Assembly: GCA_964458495.1 (NCBI GenBank)
Contig: CAYWJB010000006.1
Location: 1-64,000 of the forward strand
Length of the DNA stretch: 64,000 nucleotides
From: JANWVO01 sp964458495
GTDB taxonomy: Bacteria > Acidobacteriota > Terriglobia > Bryobacterales > Bryobacteraceae
Reading direction: 5' to 3'
Below are positions 26,631 through 35,221 of the stretch, in pieces (the first letter of the stretch is position 1; the number at the start of each line of letters is the position of its first letter). The notes beneath the pieces were generated by a model. It had not been told where the DNA came from. It ran no database searches and saw nothing but the letters and a program-made list of their open reading frames with translations. Position numbers and translations under genes: made by a program.

Positions 26631-27422
26631 ATGGAACTGCCCTCCTTCATCGACATTCATGCGCACGTTCTGCCCGGGCTGGACGACGGTCCCGGCACGC
26701 TGGAGGAGTCCGCCGCCATGGTGGAGCTGGCCTGGAGGCACGGCACAGCGGTCCTGGCTGCCACGCCGCACGCCAGCCCAGCGTATCCATACAAACTCGA
26801 TGAGACGGAGAGACTCCTCGGGCAGCTCCGCGAGAAAGCGCCCCCGGGCATCCGTCTGATTCGTGGCTGCGATTTTCACCTCACTTTTACTAACGTGGAA
26901 CGGGCGCTTCCTTCGCCCTCGGAATTTGCGATCAACGGCCGCTGCTGGCTGCTGATGGAGCTGTCGGAGCTGACGGTGTTCTCGAACACGGACGCGCTCT
27001 GGCGGCGGCTGGAGGACGCGGGGCTGCGCATCATCCTGACGCATCCGGAGCGGAACGCGCTGCTGCGCCAGCGGCTGGATGTGATCGAGGAATGGGTGGG
27101 TTCGGGCCGTTTGATGCAGATCACGGCCGGGAGCCTGCTGGGGCATTTCGGCCGGGCGGCGCGTGATTTTTCGGTGCGCCTGCTGGATGCCGGGCTGGCG
27201 CACGTTGTCGCCTCTGACGCGCACGATCTGCGGGTGCGCCCGCCGCGGCTGGACGAGGCCTTCCGGTGGCTGGCAAGGCATTATTCAGAGGAGTTCGCCA
27301 CTCGGCTCACGGCCATCCACCCGAAAGCTGTCGTGGAGGGGCTGCCGGTGGACCTGTCCGGTTTCCGTGCGCCGCGGCGAAGAGGCGGAGGAGCGTGGTG
27401 GCGGAAAATCTGGCCGCGGTGA
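26631..27422 (+). CDS. CpsB/CapC-type PHP-fold tyrosine phosphatase
   Basis: 263 residues. The metal-binding PHP motifs are IDIHAHVLPGLDDGP (residues 6-20), ATPHAS near 45, LTHPERN near 141 and SDAH near 194. They match YwqE/CpsB manganese-dependent phosphotyrosine phosphatases that control capsule or exopolysaccharide export kinases. No bacterial tyrosine kinase or polysaccharide exporter is adjacent, so it probably acts on a kinase encoded elsewhere. The C-terminus is Arg/Gly/Trp-rich. Confidence 0.87.
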   Translation: MELPSFIDIHAHVLPGLDDGPGTLEESAAMVELAWRHGTAVLAATPHASPAYPYKLDETERLLGQLREKAPPGIRLIRGCDFHLTFTNVERALPSPSEFAINGRCWLLMELSELTVFSNTDALWRRLEDAGLRIILTHPERNALLRQRLDVIEEWVGSGRLMQITAGSLLGHFGRAARDFSVRLLDAGLAHVVASDAHDLRVRPPRLDEAFRWLARHYSEEFATRLTAIHPKAVVEGLPVDLSGFRAPRRRGGGAWWRKIWPR

Positions 27423-27501
27423 GGCTGCAGAGAGGGCGGTGCCGCGTGATTCGCTGAATCCTTCAGAGGCCTGATGCAGTCCAAGGGGAGGAAGCGACTG
27501 A

Positions 27502-27529
27502 TATACTGTCTGCTGACAACGTCAGAGAC
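27502..27529 (+). promoter_or_regulatory. -10 element and operator-like dyad before the desaturase gene
   Basis: TATACT (27502-27507) is followed at once by GTCT-g-CTGAC (27508-27517), AAC and GTCAG-AGAC (27521-27529), a dyad of nine pairs with one bulged G. A repressor on this dyad would cover the transcription start. The leader to the GTG at 27563 would be about 50 nt. Confidence 0.4.
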
Positions 27530-27562
27530 GGGCAAACGCCTTCCCACAAGACAGAGAGAATC

Positions 27563-28423
27563 GTGCCAGAGAAAGCTGCATCCCCCTACCGCATCGACAA
27601 CGTGAACTGGGTGACGACGATTGCCTTGATCGTCCTCCACATGGGCGCCGTGGCGTCGTTCTTTTATTTCGACTGGAAATCCGTGGCAGTAGCCGCCGTG
27701 CTCTACTGGACCTGCGTCGGGTGGGGCATCGGCATGGGCTATCACCGCCTGCTGACGCACCGCTCCTACCGCGTGCCGAAGCCGCTGGAATACTTCTTCG
27801 CGATTTGCGGCACTCTGACGCTCGAGGGCGGGCCGATTTTCTGGGTGGCCACGCACCGCCTGCATCATCAGCGGTCGGACCAGCCGGGCGATCCGCACAG
27901 CCCGAAGGATGGTCCGTGGTGGTCGCACATGGGCTGGATTCTTTTCGGCGAGTCGAAGCACAACGCGACGGCGATGATGAGCAAATACGCGCCGGACCTG
28001 GGGCGAGATCCGTTCTACCGCTGGCTGAATACCTATCATTACGTTCCGCTGGTGGTGATGGCTCTGCTGCTGCTCGGCTTCGGCGGCCTGTCCATGCTGT
28101 TGTGGGGCGTGTGCACCCGCGTCGTGGCGGGGCTGCACGCGACCTGGCTGGTGAATTCGGCGACGCACCTGTGGGGCCGGCGCCGGTTCCAGACGCGCGA
28201 CGACAGCCGCAATAACTGGTGGGTGGCGCTGCTGACGTTCGGCGAGGGGTGGCACAACAACCATCACGCGCATCCGGCATCGGCGCGGCACGGGCTGACG
28301 TGGAAAGAGCTCGACCTGACATGGCTTCAGATCCAGCTGCTGGCGTGGCTCGGGATCGCGAAGAAGGTGCAGGTGGCGCGAATCGACGAGCCGCCGCCGC
28401 TGGAAGAGGAAGCAGCCGCCTGA
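27563..28423 (+). CDS. Acyl-lipid/acyl-CoA delta-9-type fatty acid desaturase
   Basis: 286 residues, GTG start. The three histidine boxes of membrane di-iron desaturases are present: HRLLTH (61-66), HRLHH (98-102) and HNNHH near 230. There are four membrane helices. The enzyme introduces a cis double bond into saturated acyl chains using O2 and an electron donor. There is no fused cytochrome b5 or reductase. A dyad at the predicted promoter (27508-27529) suggests control by a repressor. Confidence 0.93.
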   Translation: MPEKAASPYRIDNVNWVTTIALIVLHMGAVASFFYFDWKSVAVAAVLYWTCVGWGIGMGYHRLLTHRSYRVPKPLEYFFAICGTLTLEGGPIFWVATHRLHHQRSDQPGDPHSPKDGPWWSHMGWILFGESKHNATAMMSKYAPDLGRDPFYRWLNTYHYVPLVVMALLLLGFGGLSMLLWGVCTRVVAGLHATWLVNSATHLWGRRRFQTRDDSRNNWWVALLTFGEGWHNNHHAHPASARHGLTWKELDLTWLQIQLLAWLGIAKKVQVARIDEPPPLEEEAAA

Positions 28424-28441
28424 GGCGGGCGCGGGGCGCGC

Positions 28442-29167
28442 TCAGATCCGCCCGAACTTGTCCACCGCCTCGCGGATGCTGCGGAACTTCTCGATGAACG
28501 GATACATCCGGTGTTCCGTGTCATCGAGTTCCTGGGCGCGCTTGAGCACCTCCGCGACCTTCTCTTTTGGCACAACTGCCACGCCATCTTCGTCGGCAGT
28601 GATGATGTCGCCGGGCCTCACCTCCACGCCGGCGCAAAGGACGGGCACATTGGCCGCCTTGAAGCGGTAGTGGTTGATGGACGTGGACGGCACGATGCCC
28701 GTGCTGAAGACCGGGAACTGGATGCGGCGGATCTGCGGGATGTCGCGGACTCCGGCGTCGATGACCGCGCCGGCAAAACTGCGGTAGCGCATGGCGGTGG
28801 CCATCAGGCCGCCAATGCCGGCAATGTCGGCCCCATCGGGAAGCACGAGGACGTAGACCGATCCGGGCGGCGCCGCGTCAATCGCATCCAGCATTCCCTG
28901 GGACGCCTTGCTGCCTCCGTTGTGTTCCGCCTTTTCCATGAGCACGGTGACGGCGGGGCCGGCGAACTTGCACGGGAAGACAGGCCGCATCCGGTGCGAC
29001 ATGTGGGCCTGCTTGCCGTAGAGCTGCTCCATGGCGTCGGCCACCGAGGCGACTTCCACGAGGCGGTAGCCTTCGATCAACGGATCGGCGGCAGGCGCCT
29101 GGGCGAAAAGCAGAACCGCAGCGGCGGCGCCGGCGGCCGCAGAGGCGAGAAGTGCGCGTCGCTTCAT
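28442..29167 (-). CDS. RraA-family protein with N-terminal export signal
   Basis: 241 residues from the ATG at 29167, chosen because AGGA lies 8 nt upstream; ATG 29176 is possible. Residues 30-241 follow the RraA/4-hydroxy-4-methyl-2-oxoglutarate aldolase fold: LPDGADIAGIGGLMATAM, GAVIDAGVRDIPQIR and VRPGDIITADEDGVAVVP, including the R-D pair used for metal and pyruvate-enolate binding. The first 25 residues (KRRALLASAAAGAAAAVLL) are a signal or anchor, unusual because RraA proteins are normally cytoplasmic. An exported aldolase-type lyase is the likeliest role. Confidence 0.85.
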   Translation of the reverse strand: MKRRALLASAAAGAAAAVLLFAQAPAADPLIEGYRLVEVASVADAMEQLYGKQAHMSHRMRPVFPCKFAGPAVTVLMEKAEHNGGSKASQGMLDAIDAAPPGSVYVLVLPDGADIAGIGGLMATAMRYRSFAGAVIDAGVRDIPQIRRIQFPVFSTGIVPSTSINHYRFKAANVPVLCAGVEVRPGDIITADEDGVAVVPKEKVAEVLKRAQELDDTEHRMYPFIEKFRSIREAVDKFGRI

Positions 29168-29200
29168 GCCGTCCATCCTAGCAGCCGGGCGGGCAGCGGC

Positions 29201-32200
29201 TCATGGAGCAGCGAGGCAGGCGGGGTCGAGGCCGATTGTGCCGGTGAGGGAGTCGAGGTAAGACCGCGATTCCGTGCGGGCGAGAGCGGCGCGGGCATGC
29301 CCGATGCGCTGCTCCAGGGGAATCTTTCCATAAAGCCCTGCGGCGCCGCCCTGGGCCAGGGCGGACTCGAGGCGGGCAAGGTGACGCCGCCAGAGCAATG
29401 AATCCCGCGTCTGTTGGGCCTCGAGGCGCTGCCGGTACCAATCGCTCGACAACAGAGCCTCGCGGGTGAACAGAGCGCGGATGGAAGGGTCTTCCGCCGT
29501 GCATCCTTCGTAGTGTCCGAAGGCCATGATGTGGAGAAGAGCGCGGACCGGAGGGCAGGCGAGCTCCACGCTGCCGTCCTCGAAGTAGAGCAGTGCCACG
29601 CGGCGCTGGGATTCGACAATGGCCTCGACGCCTTCGACAAACGAATTCAGGTCCTGGGTTTCGGGACGGAGCCAGCTGTCGGGGAAGACGGCGTCGGGAT
29701 TTTCGAAGATCCGGCCAAAGAAATATTCGGCGAATTGTCTGGTGATGCGGTAACCGAGGCGGCCGGCGAGAATGCGGCGGCCCTGAAAATCGAAATCCTC
29801 GATTTTCTCCAGGAAGCCGTTCTCAATGAGATAACGGGGCTCTCGTTCCACCACCTTGATGCGGCACCAGAGCTCCGGGACGAGCATGCTGAGGTCGTGG
29901 TCGACTCTGTATCGCGGACCCACATATCCGGCGACGCTGGTGAAGCCCTCGTATCCGGTAAGAATCGCCGAGACAAGGGCGTTGTTGACGTCGATGACAG
30001 GTGGCATGGCGTTGAAGGGCCCCTTGGTGAGCGCGCCTTCGCTGCCGAAGCCGGTTGTAGAGGGGGAGCGGCCGGTGAGGCTGCTGATGAAATCCATGAA
30101 AAGCTCGGGTAGTTCCTGGTAGTGGATGGGCGCGTAGACGGCGAGGGGCGGAAGTCCGATCTCCGGCTGGGGCGGATTGGCGCGCCTGCCGGCGAGGACG
30201 GAGTTGACGACGAAATCCGCGTTGACGTTGCGGGGCAGGCCGCGGTCGAGTCGCGCGCAGACCTGGGCGAGATACTTCTCGCGCGGGCGCGCCAGGTCTG
30301 GCCGGGGCTGCTGGTAGCGCGGGTTCTTACTGGGTTTTCCGTCGACGATGCGGGGATAGGCGGAGCAGACGGCGTAGCGCGGGGAACCGCTTTCCAGGAA
30401 CCGCGCGAGCATCTGCTTCATCGGCTCGGTGAAGCGGTCGAAGTGGACGACGTGGTCGACGATCTTTTCCACCTGGCTGCGGCTGAGCGGCTCGAAATTG
30501 GAAAGGAAGACCCCCTGCGAGGCGATGTCGGCCTCGGCCTGGGGATCGGCGCCTGGCTCGATGGCGTCGTCGGGGCGCTGGAAGAGGAGCTGTTCGCAGT
30601 TTTCGAGGACCTTGACCGACGGGTGGAGTTCTCGCGGATCGAGTCCGGTGAAGGCCTCCCTGGGAAGCGTCACCGAAACGCTGATGTCATCCTCCACCTG
30701 GATCTTGTCCGAGGGATAGAAGTCCGGGCGGAGTTTGAAGATCCGCCAGGAGCCGTCCTCATCGAAGCCGACGCGCAGGTAGTTGGCGACGAGCTTCTGG
30801 TTGTCGTACTTGAGTTCGTGGCCGAGCTGCCCGTTGACGGAGTCCACGGTAAAATGCTCGCGCCAGCGGGCGCCCCATTCTGGGCGGTAATACCGCTTCA
30901 CGGTGAAGACGAGCTGGCGGATTGTTTGGGGAATGGACCTCAGCCAGGCGTTGTACTCATCCGTGTATTCAGCTGAAGGCGTGAGCAGCTTGATCACGGA
31001 GCCGAGGCTTCGCTCCACGCTCAGAATGGGCCGGCGGGCCCGTTGCGGCGGCTGCGGAGTGCGGTAGATGCCGGAAAAATCCTTGGCCAGAATTTTCTCG
31101 ACTTCGTCCATGTCGGCGTGGTAATCCCGGACAAAGACTGGCCCTTTCAGCAACGAACCGCTGATGGATTTTGAAATTTCGCTCTTGCCGGCGCCGGAAA
31201 CGGTGCAGGGTTTATGGATGAGAGTTCCATCGGCGCGGGTGCCGACGAGCCGCCACATCGAGCCGCTGAGCTGTTTTTCCAGGCGGATCCGGTAACCGGA
31301 GGGAAGGACGTAGACATCGCCGGCGCGCAAGGGGATCTTCTGCTCGGCGCCTTCGTGGCGCCACCGGATTTCCCCGGCGCGTACGTCGAAGACGCTGTCT
31401 TCAGGCACGTAGCAGACGCTCGGAAAATGGCGGTCCACGGCATAGCGCTCCGGCCGGACCTCGGCGTCCTCGCCGAGCAGGCGGACGGCTTCCTCGAAGG
31501 TGGTGCGCTTGAGCGGCACGGTGCGGTCGGCGAGAAAGTCCTGGCCAAGGATGTAGGCGGGGAAGGCGATGGTTCCGCCGGCGTGCTCTTCCTCGACGAG
31601 GCCCGCGAGGTTGGCGGAGAAGCTGATCTGGGTCTTGATCTCCTTCTTGCAGTAGCCGTAGTAGCTGTCGGCAATGATGGTGACGATGACGCCGCGTGCG
31701 TCGCGGCAGGTGATCTTGAAGGCGCCGCCGTTGTTGTAACGCTCGCCTGGTTCGCGCCAGCACATTCCGTCGCGGCGCTGCCTTTCGGTGGCGTCTTCCC
31801 AGCGCGGCAGGCCGAGTTCTTTCTTGGGGATGCCCACCAGGTGAGGGGCGAGGATGATGCATCCGGTGTGCCCGGTCCATCCGGCGCCGTCCAGGGCGGC
31901 GTCGTTTTCGGGGAGGAAGGGATCGCCGGCGTTGCCGAAGATGCCTTCCACGAAGTCGAGGTTGCTGACGAGGCTGCCCGGAGCGAAGAAGCGGACCTCC
32001 ATGCTTTGGCGGCCAATACCGGGTGCTTCGGGGACGACGGCGGGGCGCAGGAGGAGGGACACCCATGCGTGCGCCTCGTGGTGCTGCCCGGCGGTAAAGG
32101 GGAGGCGGAGGACTTCGCGCGGAGGCTGGAGAGCGCGTTCGAGAAGGGCGGCGAAGGTCTGTTTGGGCGCAGCAATCTTGTCGGCGGGGACGGGGAAGCC

Positions 32201-32659
32201 GCCTTCGGTGACGTGGAAGATGCCTTGCGTGGTGCGGCGGTCGCTGCGCGGGTTGTGGAGGACGCCCTGGGCGACACGATAGGAATCGAGGTAGGGGGAG
32301 GAGAAGCGGTCGCTGAGGCGGGGGAGGCTCATGACGCGGGCGAGCCCGGGGCGGTCGAGCACGAACGTGTGGGCGGGCAGGCGGAGCGGGCCGTGAGGGC
32401 GGATGTCAGAGAGGTGCGCGTCCAGAAATTCGTGGATGCGCTCATCGGCGGGGCAGTAGAGCCCTTCCAGCATGCGGTCGCGCACGTGGTAGTTTTCCAG
32501 CAGCGGCCTGGCGAGATCGAGGAAGGGCTCGGCGGCGGCAAGCTCGGCGGGGGGCTCGCCGAGGGCGACAAGCTTGAGGTTGATGTAGCGGAGGAGGTCC
32601 GCTTCGCTTCCCTGCGTCCTGTTGGCAGCGCTGGATTCGGGCATTGACACTGACCGCAT
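29201..32659 (-). CDS. Probable PPi-dependent phosphoenolpyruvate carboxykinase
   Basis: 1152 residues, soluble, no signal. The start has AAAGGAG just upstream. A PEPCK-like P-loop, VSGAGKSEISKS, lies at about 487-498, and the upstream block NNGGAFKIT...ADSYYGYCKKEIKTQ (310-344) followed by EEEHAGGTIAFP (356-367) is strongly conserved in appearance. Size and motifs match, from memory, the PPi-type PEPCK described in Propionibacterium and Entamoeba, often annotated as hypothetical. It would interconvert oxaloacetate + PPi and PEP + CO2 + Pi. The neighbours give no direct support, but a membrane pyrophosphatase is in the same window. Confidence 0.62.
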   Translation of the reverse strand: MRSVSMPESSAANRTQGSEADLLRYINLKLVALGEPPAELAAAEPFLDLARPLLENYHVRDRMLEGLYCPADERIHEFLDAHLSDIRPHGPLRLPAHTFVLDRPGLARVMSLPRLSDRFSSPYLDSYRVAQGVLHNPRSDRRTTQGIFHVTEGGFPVPADKIAAPKQTFAALLERALQPPREVLRLPFTAGQHHEAHAWVSLLLRPAVVPEAPGIGRQSMEVRFFAPGSLVSNLDFVEGIFGNAGDPFLPENDAALDGAGWTGHTGCIILAPHLVGIPKKELGLPRWEDATERQRRDGMCWREPGERYNNGGAFKITCRDARGVIVTIIADSYYGYCKKEIKTQISFSANLAGLVEEEHAGGTIAFPAYILGQDFLADRTVPLKRTTFEEAVRLLGEDAEVRPERYAVDRHFPSVCYVPEDSVFDVRAGEIRWRHEGAEQKIPLRAGDVYVLPSGYRIRLEKQLSGSMWRLVGTRADGTLIHKPCTVSGAGKSEISKSISGSLLKGPVFVRDYHADMDEVEKILAKDFSGIYRTPQPPQRARRPILSVERSLGSVIKLLTPSAEYTDEYNAWLRSIPQTIRQLVFTVKRYYRPEWGARWREHFTVDSVNGQLGHELKYDNQKLVANYLRVGFDEDGSWRIFKLRPDFYPSDKIQVEDDISVSVTLPREAFTGLDPRELHPSVKVLENCEQLLFQRPDDAIEPGADPQAEADIASQGVFLSNFEPLSRSQVEKIVDHVVHFDRFTEPMKQMLARFLESGSPRYAVCSAYPRIVDGKPSKNPRYQQPRPDLARPREKYLAQVCARLDRGLPRNVNADFVVNSVLAGRRANPPQPEIGLPPLAVYAPIHYQELPELFMDFISSLTGRSPSTTGFGSEGALTKGPFNAMPPVIDVNNALVSAILTGYEGFTSVAGYVGPRYRVDHDLSMLVPELWCRIKVVEREPRYLIENGFLEKIEDFDFQGRRILAGRLGYRITRQFAEYFFGRIFENPDAVFPDSWLRPETQDLNSFVEGVEAIVESQRRVALLYFEDGSVELACPPVRALLHIMAFGHYEGCTAEDPSIRALFTREALLSSDWYRQRLEAQQTRDSLLWRRHLARLESALAQGGAAGLYGKIPLEQRIGHARAALARTESRSYLDSLTGTIGLDPACLAAP

Positions 32660-32754
32660 ACACTCCTTTCCCGGCGATGAACTGGATCGGGGGTTGTTGA
32701 GGAACTCCGGGGGCGGTGGGCCCGCCTTGTTCCAGAGTATCAGCGTGCGGGGCG

Positions 32755-33903
32755 TCAGTTGCCGAGAATGCGCCCGTAGGTGCGGAGAGAGGGGACGCTG
32801 TCGAAGGCGGCCTTGAGGCCGGCTGTGATGGGGATGGCGAGAAAGAGCCCGGCAGCGCCCCAGAGCAAATACCAGAGCATGAGGGCCACGGTGACGACGA
32901 GCGGATTGAGGTGGACGCGGGCGCCGACGATTTTTGGGTACAGCAGATTCAGGGCGATCAGGTGGAACACGGCCGTGGTGGCGCCGATGATCAGGTAGGC
33001 GGGCAGGGCCGTGTAGACGGGCAGCGCAGCCACGATGGGCGGAATGAGGGCGAGCGGCAGGCCGAGGTAGGGGACGAGGCTGAGGAAGCCGCTCAAAGGG
33101 CCGACGACCTGCCAGTAGGGGAGCTTGACGAACCAGAAGAAGCTGGCGCTGGCGACCGAGAGCAGCACGCCGAGGATGAAGTTGCCCACAAGGTAGGCGC
33201 GGGCGACCGCGGCGATGCCGTTGACGGCTTGCAGGAGGCTTTCCCGCTCGCGCTCTCCGGGCAGTGCGCTGAGGATCGCCTTGAGGATGTGATCGCTCCA
33301 GCTGAGCATGAAGTAGACGAGGAAGGGGACGAAGGAGGCCATCAGGAGCGCATCGGTGTAAGCGGAGATCCGCTGATAGAGGGCATTGACGAGCTGGCCC
33401 TCCTCGCGGCGGATGCGGACTTCCTGGACGGCGGGCGGAACGGGCTGCGGTTCGGCGGCGGCTTTCTTCCGGGTCGTCTTCGGCGCGGCCTGGGGCTGCG
33501 GCTGGGGCGGGATCTCGCGAAGCCGCCTGGGGACGATCAGTTCGCGGGCCTTGGTTTCGACGGCCTCGATCTGCTGGGCGGCGGCGTCGACGAGTTCGGA
33601 GACGCGGCGGCTGTAGTTCGGCAGATCGTCCCAGAGGCCCTGGACCTGCATCCAGAGTCCGAGGCCGAGGAGGTAGACGACGGCGAGCATGAGGGAGCAG
33701 GCCAGGAAGCTTGCGAGGCCGCGGGGCGCGCGCAGGCGCATGAGGCCGCGGACGACGGGCTCCAGAAGGAACGCGAGCAGGACGGCGGTGAGGAAGGTGA
33801 TGAAAAAAACCCGGCCGACGTACAGCAGGGCGGTGATCAGCAGAAGCACTGCCAGCACGCCCGCGATCCGGGCAGGCTTGTCTGTTGTGGCCAGGCTCTC
33901 CAT
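32755..33903 (-). CDS. AI-2E family transporter (PerM/YdiK-like permease)
   Basis: 382 residues. It has two helices at the N-terminus, a soluble middle (about 90-190, with a Lys/Pro/Gln-rich insert at 150-165) and five or six helices at the C-terminus, with the family's late segments PLSGFLSLVPYLGLPLALIPPIV and NPLVVTVALMLWYLLWG. Members export quorum-sensing AI-2 or act as Na+/H+-linked permeases; the substrate cannot be told here. It starts directly after the methyltransferase stop, so the two are translationally linked. Confidence 0.9.
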   Translation of the reverse strand: MESLATTDKPARIAGVLAVLLLITALLYVGRVFFITFLTAVLLAFLLEPVVRGLMRLRAPRGLASFLACSLMLAVVYLLGLGLWMQVQGLWDDLPNYSRRVSELVDAAAQQIEAVETKARELIVPRRLREIPPQPQPQAAPKTTRKKAAAEPQPVPPAVQEVRIRREEGQLVNALYQRISAYTDALLMASFVPFLVYFMLSWSDHILKAILSALPGERERESLLQAVNGIAAVARAYLVGNFILGVLLSVASASFFWFVKLPYWQVVGPLSGFLSLVPYLGLPLALIPPIVAALPVYTALPAYLIIGATTAVFHLIALNLLYPKIVGARVHLNPLVVTVALMLWYLLWGAAGLFLAIPITAGLKAAFDSVPSLRTYGRILGN

Positions 33904-34497
33904 TTAGCGCCGCACGATCACTTCCTGGAGGTTGTCGCGAGTCAGGTAGAACTTCACCGACTCGAAATTTTGAAAGAGCCGTTCAATGGCGCGCGTGTTG
34001 AAGGGACGGAAGGGGCGCGCGCCGGCAGCGGCCGTGATCAGCAATTGCCCGTCGCCGGCAACGCGGCAGGTCAGCGGGGCGGCGGTAGGGGCCTGCTCCG
34101 GGTGGAAGATGGCGAGGAGCAGTCCACCGGGCGCGAGAACGCGGTGGAGGCGTGCGAGGACTGCCTCGAGTTGGGGCTCGGAGAGGAATTGCAGGCGGTC
34201 CCAGCAAAGGACGGCATGCACGGAGGAACGCGGGAACGCGAAGCAATCGCCGGGGATCGTGCCAGCTCCGGCGGCGCCTGCGAGAGTCACCAGCACGTCT
34301 TCGGCATAGAGGCGGTGGCCGAGGCCGGTGACGTAGTCGATGTTGCTCTGGCAGGCGCCGCCAAAGTCGATCACCTGGCCGCCTTCGAAGCCGCGCAGAT
34401 ACTCGGTGATCTGCTCGAGCCCGTAGGAGCGCCGGCCCGCGCCCGTCCCGCCGCCCTGAGTGGCTGGTTGTCGCCTGGGCAGCGGACCGGTGCTCAT
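33904..34497 (-). CDS. SAM-methyltransferase-like protein, degenerate
   Basis: 197 residues. A class I methyltransferase layout can be followed: VIDFGGACQSNIDYVTGLGHRLYAED (motif I region, with FGGA instead of D-x-G-x-G), VLCWDRLQFLSEPQLEAVLARLHRVLAPGGLLLAIFHPE (motifs IV-VI with the A-P-G-G loop). The poor motif I suggests weak or altered SAM binding. Its ATG overlaps the bactofilin stop by 4 nt (ATGA), and the permease follows without a gap, so the three genes form one operon. The target is unknown. Confidence 0.7.
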   Translation of the reverse strand: MSTGPLPRRQPATQGGGTGAGRRSYGLEQITEYLRGFEGGQVIDFGGACQSNIDYVTGLGHRLYAEDVLVTLAGAAGAGTIPGDCFAFPRSSVHAVLCWDRLQFLSEPQLEAVLARLHRVLAPGGLLLAIFHPEQAPTAAPLTCRVAGDGQLLITAAAGARPFRPFNTRAIERLFQNFESVKFYLTRDNLQEVIVRR

Positions 34498-35075
34498 GCC
34501 TTGCGGTTCTCCACCTTCGCGCTCGCCGGGGCTGCCGTTTGCGGCAGGCTGGCCTGCACGGGCGCAGCCTGGGCGGCAGCGGCAGCGGCCGTCGCCTGGG
34601 GCTGGGCAGGGGCGGGCTTTGGCGTCTCGGCGCGGATGGTTTCGACGTTGCCCTTGAAATAGGCCTCGTCCTCGATCACGGGCCGCTGCGCCTTGAGATC
34701 GCCGATGACCTTGGCGTGCTTCTTGATCTCCACGCGTTCGCTGGCTTCCAGATTGCCCTGCACGCTGCCGTAAACGACAATCTCGCGGGCGCGGATCTTG
34801 CCGTGGAGCACGCCGGACGGGCCGACGGTGAGCCTGTGCTCGGGCAGCTCGACGTCGCCTTCGAGCTTGCCGTCGATGACGAGATCCTCGGCGCCCCGGA
34901 TCTTGCCGGTGATCTCGAGACTCTTGCCGATCAGCGCGCCGGAGCGCACGGAGCCGAACTCCGCCGTGCGGGTAGGATGAGTCGCCATGGGAATTGCCTC
35001 TTTGATTTCTGCCTCTGGTGTTGCGCCGGCTTGTTTGGCCTGCGCGTCTTCATCGCGCTTGCTTCGGTACCACAT
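34494..35075 (-). CDS. Bactofilin (polymer-forming cytoskeletal protein)
   Basis: 193 residues from the ATG at 35075; a shorter version starting at 34988 also has a ribosome site. The central part (about 40-140) is a right-handed beta-helix of the bactofilin family: IGKSLEITGKIRGAEDLVIDG, then turns of V-x-G-x-V-x-G and KIRAREIVVYGSVQGNL. A long Ala/Pro/Gln-rich tail follows. Bactofilins polymerise without nucleotide and organise envelope proteins. Here it heads an operon with a methyltransferase-like protein and an AI-2E permease. Confidence 0.92.
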   Translation of the reverse strand: MWYRSKRDEDAQAKQAGATPEAEIKEAIPMATHPTRTAEFGSVRSGALIGKSLEITGKIRGAEDLVIDGKLEGDVELPEHRLTVGPSGVLHGKIRAREIVVYGSVQGNLEASERVEIKKHAKVIGDLKAQRPVIEDEAYFKGNVETIRAETPKPAPAQPQATAAAAAAQAAPVQASLPQTAAPASAKVENRKA

Positions 35076-35141
35076 ATTGCGTTGAGCTCCTGACTCCGGG
35101 TGCGGTCCTTGACCGCGGAGGGCGCAGCCGGTTTGCTCTTT

Positions 35142-35171
35142 ATAGTAGTGGCCGCGGCCGCCCGGTTGCAA
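35142..35171 (-). promoter_or_regulatory. Promoter of the bactofilin operon
   Basis: On the minus strand TTGCAA (35166-35171) and TACTAT (complement 35142-35147) are 18 nt apart. The leader of about 60 nt would contain the hairpin GCGGTC-ctt-GACCGC (35102-35116) before the start at 35075. Confidence 0.45.
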
Positions 35172-35209
35172 ACAAACCGCCGCGGCGGCGGGCCGGCGCG
35201 GCCGGATGG

Positions 35210-35215
35210 GATAAT
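35210..35215 (+). promoter_or_regulatory. -10-like element of the GAF gene (leaderless arrangement)
   Basis: GATAAT lies 6 nt before the GTG at 35222. If used, transcription would begin at or next to the start codon. Confidence 0.4.
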
Positions 35216-35221
35216 GGCATT

